Below are positions 31,601-42,908 of a DNA stretch of 64,000 bases, in pieces; the first letter of the stretch is position 1, and each line of letters starts with the position of its first letter. A program made the translations under genes and the position numbers. The notes beneath the pieces are model-generated. The model was given only the letters and a program-made list of their open reading frames with translations. It made no database searches and was not told the origin of the DNA. The stretch is from Limnephilus marmoratus (Eukaryota; Arthropoda; Insecta; Trichoptera; Limnephilidae): NCBI GenBank assembly GCA_917880885.1, contig OU862922.1, forward strand, positions 1,674,001-1,738,000, read 5' to 3'.

Positions 31601-34600
31601 TGCTTGGTTAGGAATAAATACATCCCAAAACACGTAATCGCGTTATAGTTTCATAAGACCAAATACGTCCCGAGCGAACTTACATTTTAAAAGCTGTATA
31701 TCTCTTTTCCTCTAATGCAAACATAATGTATTTTTCTTTTAACCAGAAAGAGAATGAAATAATGCTTCTTATTGTCTTTAAAATAAGAAGGCTATCTTGC
31801 ATAGATATTTTACAATCTCAATCCTAAGTGACGGTTTCTGATTTTTTCCATGAAACTGAGGCTTCCGGATTGTAAGGTGCGAATATATTGAACCAAGCAG
31901 ACGGGTTAAATAGTGCCGTATTATAGCAAAAAGCGCCCCAGCGGATAAGTAGGTACTGTAGGTACTGTAAATAAGTAGGTACTGTAATCTGACATAAATG
32001 AAATCAAATAAAAATAATTATTTTTATTGTGACCGAGCAACTCAGAATCATGCAACTTTAACACCTCCTTTGAAAAGTCGTTAAAAGTAATAAAAATAAA
32101 GTTAAATAGGTTACGTTAGGTTATTTAAAAAAAAAATTCATTACTTTTAATGACTTTTCAAAGGGGTGTCGAAATGCCACTCTGTTGAGTTGTCATGGAA
32201 CCATCTTTATAATATGTATATAGCTGGTACCCGGCATGCATTACTATGCCATTCAAAGAAATAAATTGATTCTCCCTGCATGTTCTTCCCCGTGCATCCC
32301 CGTTCCCTTCCAACTCCCTGCCGCTAAAATATATGAAATACACACATTTTCATTTACACAAATTTCGTAATGCCAAAACTTACCATAATATACAGCCTAT
32401 GTTACTCGCTGATAATGTAGCCTTCAATTGGTGAAAGAATTTTTCAAATCGGTTCAGTATTTTCGCAGCCTATTCAATGCAAACAAACAATCAAATCTTT
32501 CCTCTTTATGGTATTAGAAAGATAAACCTTTTCTGCATTCATATTCATATTCATAAAGACAGTTCGACACACTTCACTTTGCAGTTGAGGACGTCGACGT
32601 ATTTGGCATATAAAAAATTCAACAGATTCCAAAGTAGTCTGTTCATTTTAATCAAGCATCCGTTACCTCACAACGAAGCATAATAATTTTATTACCTAAT
32701 AGAATGAGACAATACTTATACAATAATTTATTCTCTGACCTTTCCTTAACTTCCCATTACCAATTCCAATTATGATTCCAAACGAACTAAGTCAAATTTT
32801 CTGTTTTTTAGACTTTTTGAAATTACTAATTAGAGTTTTAGTTGAAATTTATGGTCCACTAATAATAAATTAATTTACCGTTGATAAACTCATTGTAGTC
32901 GTTGTGCAGATCACACGCGCTAGAAGTGAAACCTTCAGAAAACTGAAGTAGACCAGAGTGCGGAGGCTACGAAGCACCGCACAAAGAGGAGACCAATTAT
33001 TCTATCTCAATCTCTCGCAGGCTAAATCTTATAGATGTATGCGTTTTTCTCTTTTTAGTGTTGTTTTTTCATTTTATTGAGTTTCAAATCACAATCACAA
33101 TCCTTTTGTACTTATGTAATTTTAAACCACTGTAAACATAACACTGAATATGTACTTTTTAGTTATAATCTTGCAAATTTCATTCAATAAAGATATAATT
33201 ATTATTATTAATGGCGCTAAAGAAGTTTTCACTTCAAAATTGTTAATCTATATACAGTAAAATCCGGATATAACGACCCTCAAGGGACTGGCGATACTTA
33301 GTCGTACTAACCGGACGACGCACAAAACGGACAGATAACTTAAGCATGTTTTATTATGATACATATTAATGTTATTGTAATTATTGTTTTGAAATATGTA
33401 TTGTATTTATAAATTTCGTTTTAGGTAAATAAAACATTTAATCCAAATTATAACTTTAATGGTACTAAAACATTCCACATAACAAACATACATAATGTAC
33501 TGTAATCCAAAAAGATACAATGTACCTACATTCTATGCAAGTAACTAGGGTGAATGTGCTAGTAGTCGGCCTTTTTTTGAACAAAATCGTGTTTGGCGAA
33601 TTACTGTGAGTTTATATTAGAAAAGAGGTTTACAAAAACACAGATTTCTTAAAGAACAGTCAATTTATGTTTATTATTTTTAAACCTTTTTTTAAATAAC
33701 ATAAACGTTAAAATTAAAATAATATTTTTATAAAAAATGATGCTTTTGCCAGTGGTCGGCCATTAAAAATCTAATAGTCGGCCACCAACATGCTAGTAGT
33801 CGGCTGTCGGGTTTTTGCTACAGGGCCGCCAGAGATTATGCATTTTTATGCCCATTTGAATGTGCGGTATTCAGAAAATTTGTTTTGTTGTTCATAGATA
33901 TGTAAAAATATGCACTTATAATCACAAGCAAACTAAAAGGAGAAAATATAATTATTTTTTTAGAAAAAAAAAACTGATGTGAAATATGGTCGACAGTTAT
34001 ATTACGAGAAATTTGAACTATAGACAAGGATATTTAACCTGTGATTTGCCGCTCGTGCGCCGGCGTGTCCTGATTTTGACACGCGATTTTGACCCTTATG
34101 TATAAAGAAAGTGTATGAAGAACACGGTCAGAATCGCTTGCTCTATTATCGCTCTTTACCATAGAGAAAACCGCAATTAGATTGGTGACTCCATATAATT
34201 TATATTAATGATTTACCGGAGCGCGGGAGCGTGCGCAGTTCTTGCGCATGCGCGGGAAAAATTCTTTGGTTTTGAACTTTGACCTTTCTATGTACGAAAT
34301 TTCTCAAGGACGCTGTCAGAATCGCGGGACATTGGGTGTCATGGCTGCCGCTTTTTGCGAACGCTAATTGGTTACAACCAACCCCATTTACTCGCGGCAT
34401 TCAACGAGTTAATAAAAATATGTAAAGAAGTTATTGGATAGTTGAAGTATAATCACATACCAAATTCAAAATAAATATAATATTAAAAAAAAACGCTGAT
34501 GTGAAAAAACGTCAAACTAAATATATGGTCAGTGGGTGTATGATGAATTCCAACAATTTACGGATACGTTTTCCTATTAAAAGCTATGAAACCTAACTTG

Positions 34601-37600
34601 AGTTTACATTTTCGTCGTTAAAAACAGTCGGACTTTATATGCGAAGTCATTAAATCTGAATTTTACTGTATATAAAATCAATATATGCTTGCTTGGGGAT
34701 ATACATATATTTGTGAGTATATGAGATGTCTATGCGTTGCTAAACCATTCATCCAATTGCGATGAAACTTTGGGGATTTGATGTGTGCATGCCCGCGATG
34801 GTTTCTATATACAATAGTGAGCTCTGGTGTCATGAAATTATGCGTTGCTAACCATTCATCTGATTGCAATGAAACTTTGGAGATTAGATGTTTGCATGCC
34901 CGTGATAGTTTCTATATATAATAGTGAGCTCTGGCATCATAAAATTTTTCTTTGCTAAACCGTTCATCTGATTGCGATGAAACTTTGCTGAGTTGCTGTG
35001 AGCACGCCGGCGAAGGACTCTATATACATATACTGATGAGTTCTGGCATTATGAAATTTGTACAAAAAAATTGCAATAGGTGGCGTGCGAGCTGTTTGAA
35101 AACTGAATGACTGGGACTGAATGTACGGAATGCGATAGGGGGGTTCGCGGGAAGGGGGAAGCGGGAGAGGGAAGAGGGAAGGCGGAATAGGAACGCGTGA
35201 GGAGAAGGGGACGCGGGGGAGGAAAGGGAGGCGGAAGAGGAATGGGACGAATGGGAAAGGATAAGCAGGGTGAAAAAAATCTTTATTAATTGGTATAGCA
35301 ACGCATGCCGGGAACTCTCTAGTTACTTTATAAAAAATATAAGCGTAAACTACTAAACAACTTATTTTTTCATCATAAATGTACGAATGCTTATAAGAAA
35401 CAGTTTTAACATCATTTAAAAAATTGTGGCTAAAATTAGTTGTGACAGTTTTCATTGATTAACTTTTTTTCTTTCTTATAAAATTATCTACAAAATAAAT
35501 TAAAACCACTTTTGCACTTAAGCCAAGCAATTTTTATAAATAGACAAAATTGACAATTTTCATGGCGAGATAAGGTGCACTAAGAATACATACATTTTTG
35601 GCTTGTGGCTTCCTGTTAAAATATTCATAGTATTCATTATTATGTGTCTACCTGATTTCAACGTATGCAAAAAGTTTTTACCTTTGCACCTATTTGTTTT
35701 TTATTTTTCCATTTGTTGCTAAATGTAATTTTTTCAATATACATTTTAGGATGTTATTTGTCATAAATTAAATACCTACATAAAAAAAAACTTTTTGCTT
35801 CCTCAATGAGACTTTAGTCAATAAGTTGAATCCTACTAATATCCTACTTATATTATAAAGGCGAAAGTTTGTATGGATGTATGTTTGTTACTCTTTCACG
35901 CAAAAACTACTGAATGGATTTTATAAATTCTTTCACTAATAAAAAGCAACATTATTTGCGAGATCTATAGGCTATATGTATTGGTAAGCTCTGGCGTTAT
36001 GAATAATCTCTGGTGTTATGAAATTATTTATCATACGTTTTCTGTCCCTAACAAAATCAATTTATTGCAAACGTCAGAAAAAAAGCAAACCAATTGTCGC
36101 CTTGGAAACAATGTTTTTTTTTTGTAATTAGGCAATTCACCCTAAAAAGAGTGCTTTGTTGGCGTCGTACTTAATAACTATCTCTAAAAATGAATCACCG
36201 AAATGTATGCATAAACCCGAACGACTGCACTAAATTGGATAATTCTTTTTTTTTTGTTCGTTATTTTGTGTTCCGGCATTATGAAATTTGTATGAAAAAA
36301 TATAATAGGTGGCATGCAAGCAGTTTGAAAACTGAATGTATCGGGAATGAATGTGTGGAATGCGAGAGGTAAGAGGGGGGTGTGGGGAGGGGGTGTTGGG
36401 AGGGTGTTGGTGGACGGGGGAAGGGGAGGGGGAGGAGGGTGGGGAGGGGTACGGGGTGGGGGAGGTGTCGGTGGAGAAGGAGGGGGAGGGAGAGGGGGTT
36501 GATGGATGAGTGGAGTGGGGAGAGGGAAGGTGGTGGGGGGAGGAGTGGGGGGGGGAGGGTGAGTGAAGGGGGAGGGGGGTTGATGGGGAGAGTGGAGTGG
36601 GGGGAGTGGTGGGTGGAGGGGGAGGGGGGAGGGGGGTTGATTGGGGGAGTGGAGTGGGGAGAGGGAAGGTGGAGGAGGTGGAGTGGGAAACCCCTAATAC
36701 CGTGCGAGCGAAGCCGCGGGAAAAAGCTAGTATATATATAATATTATAAAGGCGAAAGTTTGTATGGATGTATTTTTGTTACTCTTTCATGCGAAAACTA
36801 CTGAATGGATTTTAATGAATCTTTATAATAATATAGCTGATACATCAGAATAGTCTATAGGCTATATAACTTAGAGCTCTGGCATTATGAAATTTATATA
36901 CAAAAATTGCAATAGGTGGCACGCGAGCTGTTTGAAAAATGAATGTAACGGGTATGGAGGGGCGGTGAGGGGGGGATAGGATGTGGAGGTTGGGCGGAGG
37001 GGGGGTGGGGGGATGAGGGAGGGCGGAGGATGGTAGGGGAGGGTGAAGAGTGTGGGAGGATTTGGGGGGGTGACGGGACAGGGGTAGAGGGGGCGGGGGA
37101 GAGGAGGAGAGGGGTGGGATTGGAATGGGGATAGGGAAGGTGGAGGAGGTGCTGTGGGTACCCCCCTAATACTATTTGAGCGAAGCCGGGGGCAAAAGCT
37201 AGTATAGTAATAATAATAATAATGTTTGGATCATTTCTATTGCGCCATTTTCGTAAGAAAATCACCTTGAGGGTGCTTTACAACTTAATTTACATTTCTA
37301 TAACCTACACCTATCACTTGCACTCACTTATAACTTCTTACAGTTAAGATTTATTACTAGTGGCTTGCAATGAACTAAAAATTACAACTAGTGAATATAG
37401 TTAGATATTTTTACAGGAAAACCACAGTATCGTACTTATATAATAAAACCATTCATCATCATCATCACAAGGCTATATATATCCCAGGGTGGGTTTTGAC
37501 CTTTTCCACAAATGTTCTTCACCGGCTGTGGTCCCTCACAATTCACCTCCAGTTCTCAGTCCTTCCCGTCCTGCTCAAATCCTCTTGCACACAGTCTATT

Positions 37601-40600
37601 CACATCTACCCTGGCTTGCCTTTGTTCTTCCACTGGGTATCCACACAGTCATATCATTTTGCCATTCTTTCAAAATGTCCAGCCCCCATCCCAGTCTTTT
37701 ATCAAACAGTATTAATAGCCTAGGATCTGCGTGTAGTTGAATTCCAGAACCCGACTTCCATTGCATGTCCGACATCACGCCTTATACGCCGCGCCACAAA
37801 TAACGTCTGTGTTCGTGAAATTTCAAGCAAAGCTACCGTTGTAATTCGGGTTTTAGTTCAAGAATCTGCCAAAAGATGTCGCTACTTCCGTGGGCAGCTC
37901 ACATATGGACGTATATTAGGGAACGTACCCATACTACGTGACACTTTTAAGGGGGGGGGGGGTCTTCAAAATGTCACGCTCCATACAAATGAGCGACGGG
38001 TTGCTTAGGATTTTGGTCACCGGGGGGGGGGGGGGGGGGGGGGGTTAAAAATTGCCAAAAGTAGGTCACGTAGTATGGGTACGTTCCCTTACCTAATAAT
38101 TTTATTAAATTAATAAAAAGAGTTCCACAGAGCCGAACCCTCTGATATGAAAATATCTGGAGTCGGTGAATTATTTTCCCATTTGGTCTCTGGTAGGTTG
38201 ACATGTTGTTCTTGTATTGTTTTGTATTTATAATACTTATATAGTGCAATTGCATAGCTTGGATTGACTAGACGATCATTTGGGGAAGTGTGTGAAAGGG
38301 TTTAGTTTTTCCTGTGGGGAAAATTTAACCTGGACATTTAAATCTGGTGCGGTATAAAATATAATAAAAATAAAGTAAAAGTTTGTTTTTTTTTCCAGGT
38401 TTCTGTACAACAAACGATGTTGACATATTCCTACGCCACATGAACAATGCTCGCTACATCAGGGAGTTGGATTTCGCGCGATTCCACTTCTACGACAGAA
38501 CTGGCATCTATGAAAATATAATGGCCGCTAAAGGCCATGCCCTTCAGGGAGCTTCTAGCATTCGGTACAGGAGAACCATTCCTATCTTCACAGCGTACAA
38601 AGTAGAGACAAGGGTAGGTTCCTCAATCAAAGCTTTGTTTTTATTGATTCTTCTTCTTGAGTCGTTCCCTAACTCCAATTATCCTGATGAATCATGCTCC
38701 TCCACTCCTCCCGGTCTTGCACTGCTTGGAAAGCTAAGAGCTGCAGGACCAAACCTCTGAATCCTGTTTTTTCTGTATTGTATCACTTTGGTTGAACCTT
38801 GTTCTAAGAGGTGTGGTGTCAAAGTTAGCAAAGACAATTTCTTATACTTAACCTATTACTTAACCGATTTTTGATTTTGAGTTTGAATCTTGTGTAAAAT
38901 ATTTGGTAAATATGCAGTTAGTCCACCTCATGGATAATACGGAACGTTCGTGTTGTCGAAGTTTGATGCATGGATAATACAGAATATTCCTTTTTTAACT
39001 AATAGACAATCAAATATGACATTTGTCGGAAGTACCAATCTTATAAAATAAATTCACTAAAATAAACTCGCATGTCATCATAATTTAAAAAAACATCCCA
39101 GGTTTTGAATGGTTTGTTTGGCAAAGCAGGGTTTGTCTAGCGGGTTTGTGTAATTATTCTAATACATTTCTTTCCATATTTTATAATACGGAACGTTCAT
39201 GTTGTCGAAGTTTGATGCATGGATAATACGGAATGTTCCTTTTTTAACTAATGGACAATCAAATATGACATTTGTCAGAAGCACCAATCTTATAAAATAA
39301 ATTCTCTAAAATAAACTTGCATTTCATCATACTTTTAAAAAACATCCCAGGTTTTGAATGGTTTGTTGGCAAAGCGGGGTTTGTCTAGCGGATTTGTGTA
39401 ATTATTTTAATACATTTCTTTCCATGTTCTACTGTTATAAATACAGGTACAAACTTGTCAATGATGCATTCACTTTGTTTTACGCAAATATATTTTTTCT
39501 ATGATTGGCAGCATTGATGAAATGTTAAAATAAAAATGATGAATAAACATGGCGAGTGAATTAATTTTAACGAAATTAAAATGTTAATTGCATATTTTTG
39601 GCATGTTTTTTGGTCTCCCCCAATATAAATACTCACTTTTTGTAATAATAAAGCTAAATCTAACTGTTTGGATAAAAAGTATTCTGTATTAACGAGTAAG
39701 CGGTTTAATGCATAAATAATTATGGTTCTTTTACCTGTACATTTTGGAACCAACAATCTTTCATTTTGAGTGAATCTTGTATTATGTTTATGGTAAACTC
39801 TTTCTCTATACAAGGAATCAGTCAATATAATGCTACGTTTCCACGCTTGCAAAGTCTCGGCAAGCGTCCACAAGCGCAAACGTGTAAACAGGTCGTTTGG
39901 CTTGGCTTGCGTAGGTTTGCAAGAGTTTGCGAGAGTTTGCCGCTGATCCAGTCGGGGTCGGATCCAGCGGCAAGCTTCGGCAAACGCTCAGTGGAACTTT
40001 CGAACTGGCGGTGAATGCACGCCGTTTTTGCTCCATGCGGTCTATGATAATATTTATAACATTACGAGACATATGTATGACGTATGAGGCGTGCCAGACT
40101 TATTAAAATGTATAAGTACATAATTTTAATGCACTTATGTTATGTAATTTATTGCGACTGGATTTACCTAAAAAGTCAAAATAAATAAATAATATTTTAT
40201 TGATGATTTACTATTTATTATAGTAAAATAATATATGATTTTTGTTAGAATAACTTTTTTTATAATACAAAATAATTTTATATAAGACAAGTGATCCTCG
40301 AGTTTGGGTCCCAATTGCGATCTTTATTTTTGAAGCGAAAACTTCTTTAGCACCGTTGTGATTTGAAACTCGATGAAACGAAAAAGTGGTACTAAAAAGA
40401 GACAAAAATCTATAGGATTTAGCCTGTGAGATAATGTCTCCTCTTTGTGCAAAGTGACCTGGGACGATTTTTATGAATCTGTATCATCCATCATCCTCGT
40501 GGTCGTCGAGCTTTCCTTGTTTTTGTTATACTTTGCTTGTATTTCAAATAAAAGGTTGATAAACCAAACGCAATAGCCGACACAAGTTCGGCGTCCGCTG

Positions 40601-42908
40601 CGCTCGGGTGTAGGTAGCGCACTGACGCATTCACAAGCATGTAAACGACTTCCAAATGCCAAGCGAGATTTGTGGACGCTTGGAGCTTGTGGAGGCTTGC
40701 CAAGCCTTGGCAAGCGTGGAAACGTACCATAACATATTGACTTACAATATTACAAATTGAATTTGGAATATGGTAATGGTGCTTCTACATGCTTGCGACA
40801 AACGGCTTGTCGCAAGCTCAGGCAAGCTCTGACAAACGAATGGCTGGCTTCCACACACTTGCGAGCGCGCCAGTGTGTTCGGAGCATCCAAGCGCGGCAG
40901 ACGTCTACTTAGGCTATACTATGTTTGCGTTAATCTATTTTTATTTTGGTTCCATGCCAACTCAGAATGAAACCAACTGAGAAACACCTCAGAAAGATCT
41001 TTAAAAGCTATGAAAAAATAATTTTAAAATTTCCGGTAACCCTAACCTAACTTAATCATTTTTTTTATCATGACCTTTCTGAGTTGGCCGGTCTCCTTTA
41101 TTTTAACGTGAAACAAAAGACAAGGGGAAAATATATTTTTTATACCATTGAACCATTGAAGAAGATAATACTAATAAAAATATGAAAAAGAACAAGACAC
41201 AGAAAAATACAATGTCTAGTTTTTTTTTTTTACATTAACTCCACACAGGAGGCCCAGAGGAAAATAATTTCCCTCAGGGCCTATGTCATCTGGGATGCTG
41301 TGTGGAGAGTCTTTTTGAGGAGAGGAAGGAATGAACATTGGTCTTGAAGAGACCCATGTTGTAGGAAGGAGGAAACACAGAGGCCGGCAAATCATTCCAC
41401 AGCCGAGCTGTTGAACACAAGAACGAGTCGAAGAAACGACCCGTTCTCATGTGACAAATGTCAACTGTGTACAAATGTTGGGCACGCGTTTGGCGTGTTT
41501 CCCGACTATGCACCGGTGCCGAAGGGATCAATGATGCTAGTTCCTCGGAGCATCTTCCATTGTAATACCGGTAGAACAAGGATAGCATTCCCACCCGACG
41601 CCTGTGCTCTAAAGATTGCAATCCGTCTGTTAAGATGGGAGAATCTATCAAACGGACCGCCCGTTTCTGCACAGAGTCGAGGGTATTTTTCAGGTATTTT
41701 GGAGCTCCAGACCAGAGGTGGCTGCCAAATTCAACCGTGGGGCGCACTTGCGATTTGTACAGGGTTAGCAGTTGTGTACTATTAAAGTATATTCAGGCCC
41801 TGTACAGTACGCCCAGTACACGCGGTAGAAGTGAAACCTTCAGAAAACTAAGGTAGAAAAGAGTGGGGAGGCTACGAAGCACCGCACAAAGAGGAGACAT
41901 TATCTCACAGGCTAAATCCTATAGATTTTTGTCTCTTTTTAGTGCCACTTTTTCGTTTCATCGAGTTTCAAATCACAACGGTGCCAAAGAAGTTTTCACT
42001 TCCAAAGGTAGTGATCGCAATTGGGACCCGAACTCGAGGATCACTTGTCTTTATATAATATTGTCTTGTATTATAAAAAAAAGTTATTCTAACAAAAATC
42101 ATATATTTTTTATTGTAATAATATTGTATAAATCATCAATAAAATATTATTTATTTATTTTGACTTTTTAGGTAAATCCAGTCGCAATAAATTACATAAG
42201 TGCATTAAATTTATGTACTTATACATTTTAATAAGAATAATAAGTCAGGCTCGCCTCATACGCCATTCATATTCATATGTCTCGTAATATTATCATAGAC
42301 CGCACGGAGCAAAAACGGCGTGCATTCGCCACCAGCTCGGAAGTTCCACTGAGCGCGACCGAGCGCTTGCCGCTTGTGGCCAAATTATCCGACCTCGCCG
42401 GATCGGTGGCAAGCTCTCGCAAGCTCTTGCAAGCCTACGCAAACGCGCGCTCCAGACGTTGGGACTTGTGGACGCTTGCCGAGGCTCGCCAAGCATTTGG
42501 ACCCCGCTTAATGTTTAAATTTCCACTATGGAATGCTACAGGGCATAGGGTTGCCATGTTAATAACATCAATATACAAAGTGAGCAAGTACTTAGGTACT
42601 AACAAAGACATCAATGTTAAGTTCCCGTAAAGGCATATTTTCTGCAATTTTATACTAATAAACATTTTTTCTTTCAGCTTGTTTACTGGGATGACAAGGC
42701 AATCTACATTGAACAGAAATTTATAACTTTAGGAGACAAGTTTGTGAGGGCCGTCAATATTTCTAAACAAAATATTGTGGGAGTTGAAGTTAACGCATTA
42801 TTCAAGGGTATTGAGGGGTGTGAAACCAAGCCCCCTTGTCCACCAGAACTTACTCATTGGTTGGGGTCCATTGAAATCTCAAGTGCTAAGCTGAGGAAGA
42901 AAGACTGA
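25473..42908 (+). CDS. THEM6: THEM6-like protein (thioesterase superfamily member 6 family), three exons
   Basis: Join 25473-25614, 38399-38613 and 42678-42908 makes 588 nt, 195 residues, close to the usual length of about 200. Residues 1-35 ([18 protein letters not shown]...) form a hydrophobic N-terminal anchor, as in THEM6, a membrane-associated protein of the secretory pathway with a hot-dog fold; its substrate is not known. Exon 2 carries [20 protein letters not shown], the family's HMNNARY signature, then [16 protein letters not shown]. Exon 3 gives [20 protein letters not shown] and [20 protein letters not shown]. Phases (1, then 0) and GT-AG borders fit exactly, and the chosen ATG is the first in frame. 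Intron 1 is 12.8 kb and intron 2 is 4.1 kb, both full of transposons. Insect copies are one gene family; orthology was inferred from recall. Confidence 0.9.
25671..25775 (+). mobile_element. tRNA-derived SINE head
   Basis: GCGGTAAGCTGAAAGCTCAT and, about 60 nt on, GGTTGCGGGATCGAGATCC (B-box-like) then an AT-rich tail. Resembles the head at 49535. Confidence 0.5.
25836..25940 (-). repeat. Dispersed LINE-derived fragment
   Basis: Reverse complement matches 20700-20815 (CCAAGACCGAGTTGTTTGGC and TGAATGTGAATGAGGCAAAG-like text), with TTTCCGCAGGGGTAGGCAGA at its edge. Confidence 0.55.
27000..28330. repeat. TCTTCTTG minisatellite with about 510-bp higher-order duplication
   Basis: Built from variants of TCTTCTTGTCTCTTCTTG. 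A larger unit repeats: GTGACTCGTG, CCGCACGCCTT and CTCCATTGGCTCTTCTT occur near 27592-27662 and 28089-28160; TCTGAAATAATCCGATTTCT near 27853 and 28379. Minus-strand frames through it give long runs of R, K, Q and E. Confidence 0.85.
29218..29252. repeat. 12-bp perfect hairpin
   Basis: TGGAGACATAAC, 11-nt loop, GTTATGTCTCCA, inside the 26789-29736 retroelement. Neighbouring 28340-29736 has no supported gene. Confidence 0.6.
30062..30400 (-). mobile_element. Helitron-like element with C-rich core
   Basis: ACTAGCGAGTTCCCGGCATG (reversed CTAGT 3' end), a CCCCTTCC-type core of about 260 bp, then ATGAAATACACTCATTTTT as in the copies at 23497 and 32217. Confidence 0.6.
30786..31090 (+). mobile_element. 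tRNA-derived SINE
   Basis: Head with A box TGGCATAGCGTTTGAG and B box GTGTTCGATTCC about 40 nt apart. The body continues to CCATAGTCCCACTGGCTTC, which recurs near 49952. A related head is at 51170. Confidence 0.6.
31595..31905. mobile_element. TTAA-flanked MITE, copy 1 (piggyBac type)
   Basis: CCCGTCTGCTTGGTT at left and AACCAAGCAGACGGG at right, with TTAA on both sides (31591-31594, 31906-31909). A second copy, inverted, is at 45394-45678. Non-coding. Confidence 0.88.
32217..32480 (-). mobile_element. Helitron-like fragment
   Basis: AGCTGGTACCCGGCATGCAT, then ATGCCATTCAAAGAAATA and ATATATGAAATACACACA, the same order as at 23497. The C-rich core is short here. Confidence 0.55.
32925..33240 (+). 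repeat. Dispersed repeat C, copy 1
   Basis: GAAGTGAAACCTTCAGAAAA, CTACGAAGCACCGCACAAAG and AAAGAAGTTTTCACTTC are shared with 41823-42010, and inverted at 40211-40450. Confidence 0.7.
33255..34668. mobile_element. pogo/Tigger-like element, non-coding
   Basis: Left end CAGTAAAATCCGGATATAAC, right end mirror of CAGTAAAATTCAGATTTAAT, with TA at both flanks. The length is 1.4 kb but no DDE transposase can be read. The interior has two related GC-rich segments at about 34040-34190 and 34210-34400, and several TAGTCGGC blocks near 33560-33810. Confidence 0.7.
34678..35331 (+). mobile_element. Helitron-like element with three 108-bp tandem units
   Basis: Units beginning near 34734, 34842 and 34950 each contain TTGCTAAACCATTCATC-like text, GATGAAACTTTG and AGCTCTGG. 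Then comes a G-rich core (35140-35260) and the 3' end GCATGCCGGGAACTCTCTAGT at about 35310-35331. Confidence 0.65.
35332..35841. other. AT-rich spacer
   Basis: No gene or paired termini recognised. Confidence 0.35.
35842..36730 (+). mobile_element. Helitron-like element, copy 1 of a tandem pair
   Basis: 5' end TCCTACTTATATTATAAAGG with GCGAAAGTTTGTATGGATGT; 3' end GCGAAGCCGCGGGAAAAAG then CTAG at 36727-36730, followed by T. The core (36370-36690) is a G-rich minisatellite of GGAGGGGG variants. No Rep/helicase. Confidence 0.7.
36739..37202 (+). mobile_element. Helitron-like element, copy 2 of a tandem pair
   Basis: Starts within 10 bp of copy 1 (AATATTATAAAGGCGAAAGT) and ends GCAAAAGCTAG at 37202. 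Same architecture with a shorter G-rich core. The direct abutment fits insertion of one copy at the 3' end of the other. Confidence 0.7.
37480..37780. repeat. Dispersed repeat fragment
   Basis: CCAGGGTGGGTTTTGACC and the C/T-rich text after it look like a LINE-derived repeat, but no protein can be read securely. Confidence 0.35.
37781..37905. repeat. Dispersed repeat D, copy 1
   Basis: CGCCGCGCCACAAATAAC, AAGCTACCGTTGTAATTCGG and AGATGTCGCTACTTCCGT match 52105-52225 in the same orientation. Confidence 0.7.
37919..38088. mobile_element. TTA-flanked MITE with long G tracts, copy 1
   Basis: GGGAACGTACCCATACTACG and its mirror at the right end, TTA at both sides (37916-37918, 38089-38091), as for PIF/Harbinger. 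The interior has G runs of 12 and over 20 nt. Copy 2 is at 53501-53664. Confidence 0.82.
38399..38613 (+). CDS. THEM6: THEM6-like exon 2
   Basis: Acceptor TTTTTTTTCCAG, donor GTAGGT. Codes [19 protein letters not shown] through TAYKVETR, the hot-dog core. Confidence 0.93.
38934..39431. repeat. 249-bp tandem duplication
   Basis: Unit begins GATAATACGGAACGTTC; GGAACGTTC occurs at 38941 and 39190, and later blocks (CATCCCAGGTTTTGAATGG, GTGTAATTATT) keep the same spacing. The second half of the unit is related to MITE family A at 24950. Confidence 0.85.
39822..40743. mobile_element. Element with GCTTGC-rich inverted ends
   Basis: Left ATGCTACGTTTCCACGCTTG and right CAAGCGTGGAAACGTACCAT are inverted, and GTCAATAT extends the match outside. 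GGCAAGC motifs crowd both ends. The centre (40211-40450) is an inverted copy of dispersed repeat C. Confidence 0.6.
41229..41820 (-). pseudogene. CR1-type LINE, reverse-transcriptase C-terminus (tail type A)
   Basis: Minus-strand frame 41747-41286: [62 protein letters not shown] and [25 protein letters not shown]. It ends in the shared CCCTGAGGGAAATTATTTTC module and a poly(A) at about 41221-41231. Only the last 150 codons remain. The adjacent 41748-41820 still reads as [12 protein letters not shown] text. Confidence 0.85.
41823..42530 (+). repeat. Dispersed repeat C, copy 3, inverted relative to 39840-40455
   Basis: About 600 bp is close to 90% identical by eye to the reverse complement of 39840-40455, including GGTAAATCCAGTCGCAATAA and GTGCATTCRCC blocks. 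The two copies lie head-to-head across 1.4 kb. Confidence 0.75.
42678..42908 (+). CDS. THEM6: THEM6-like exon 3 (terminal)
   Basis: Acceptor TTTTTTCTTTCAG, stop TGA at 42906-42908. Codes [13 protein letters not shown] to SSAKLRKKD. No canonical AATAAA close downstream. Confidence 0.93.
   Translation, partial: LVYWDDKAIYIEQKFITLGDKFVRAVNISKQNIVGVEVNALFKGIEGCETKPPCPPELTHWLGSIEISSAKLRKKD

Noticed and set aside
36382..36741. Glycine/arginine-rich frame and its minus-strand proline-rich counterpart
   Set aside because: It is the G-rich core of a Helitron-like element; low complexity explains the openness.
34678..37203. CRISPR-like regular repeats
   Set aside because: The units are contiguous tandem repeats without unique spacers in a eukaryotic genome; they belong to Helitron-like elements.
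37441..37740. Three overlapping open frames of 67-110 codons
   Set aside because: They overlap in different frames of a dispersed C/T-rich repeat and show no recognisable domain.
39499..39879. 126-codon minus-strand frame resembling a LINE C-terminus
   Set aside because: Only a loose resemblance ([13 protein letters not shown]...), no RT motif, and it runs into a TIR element.
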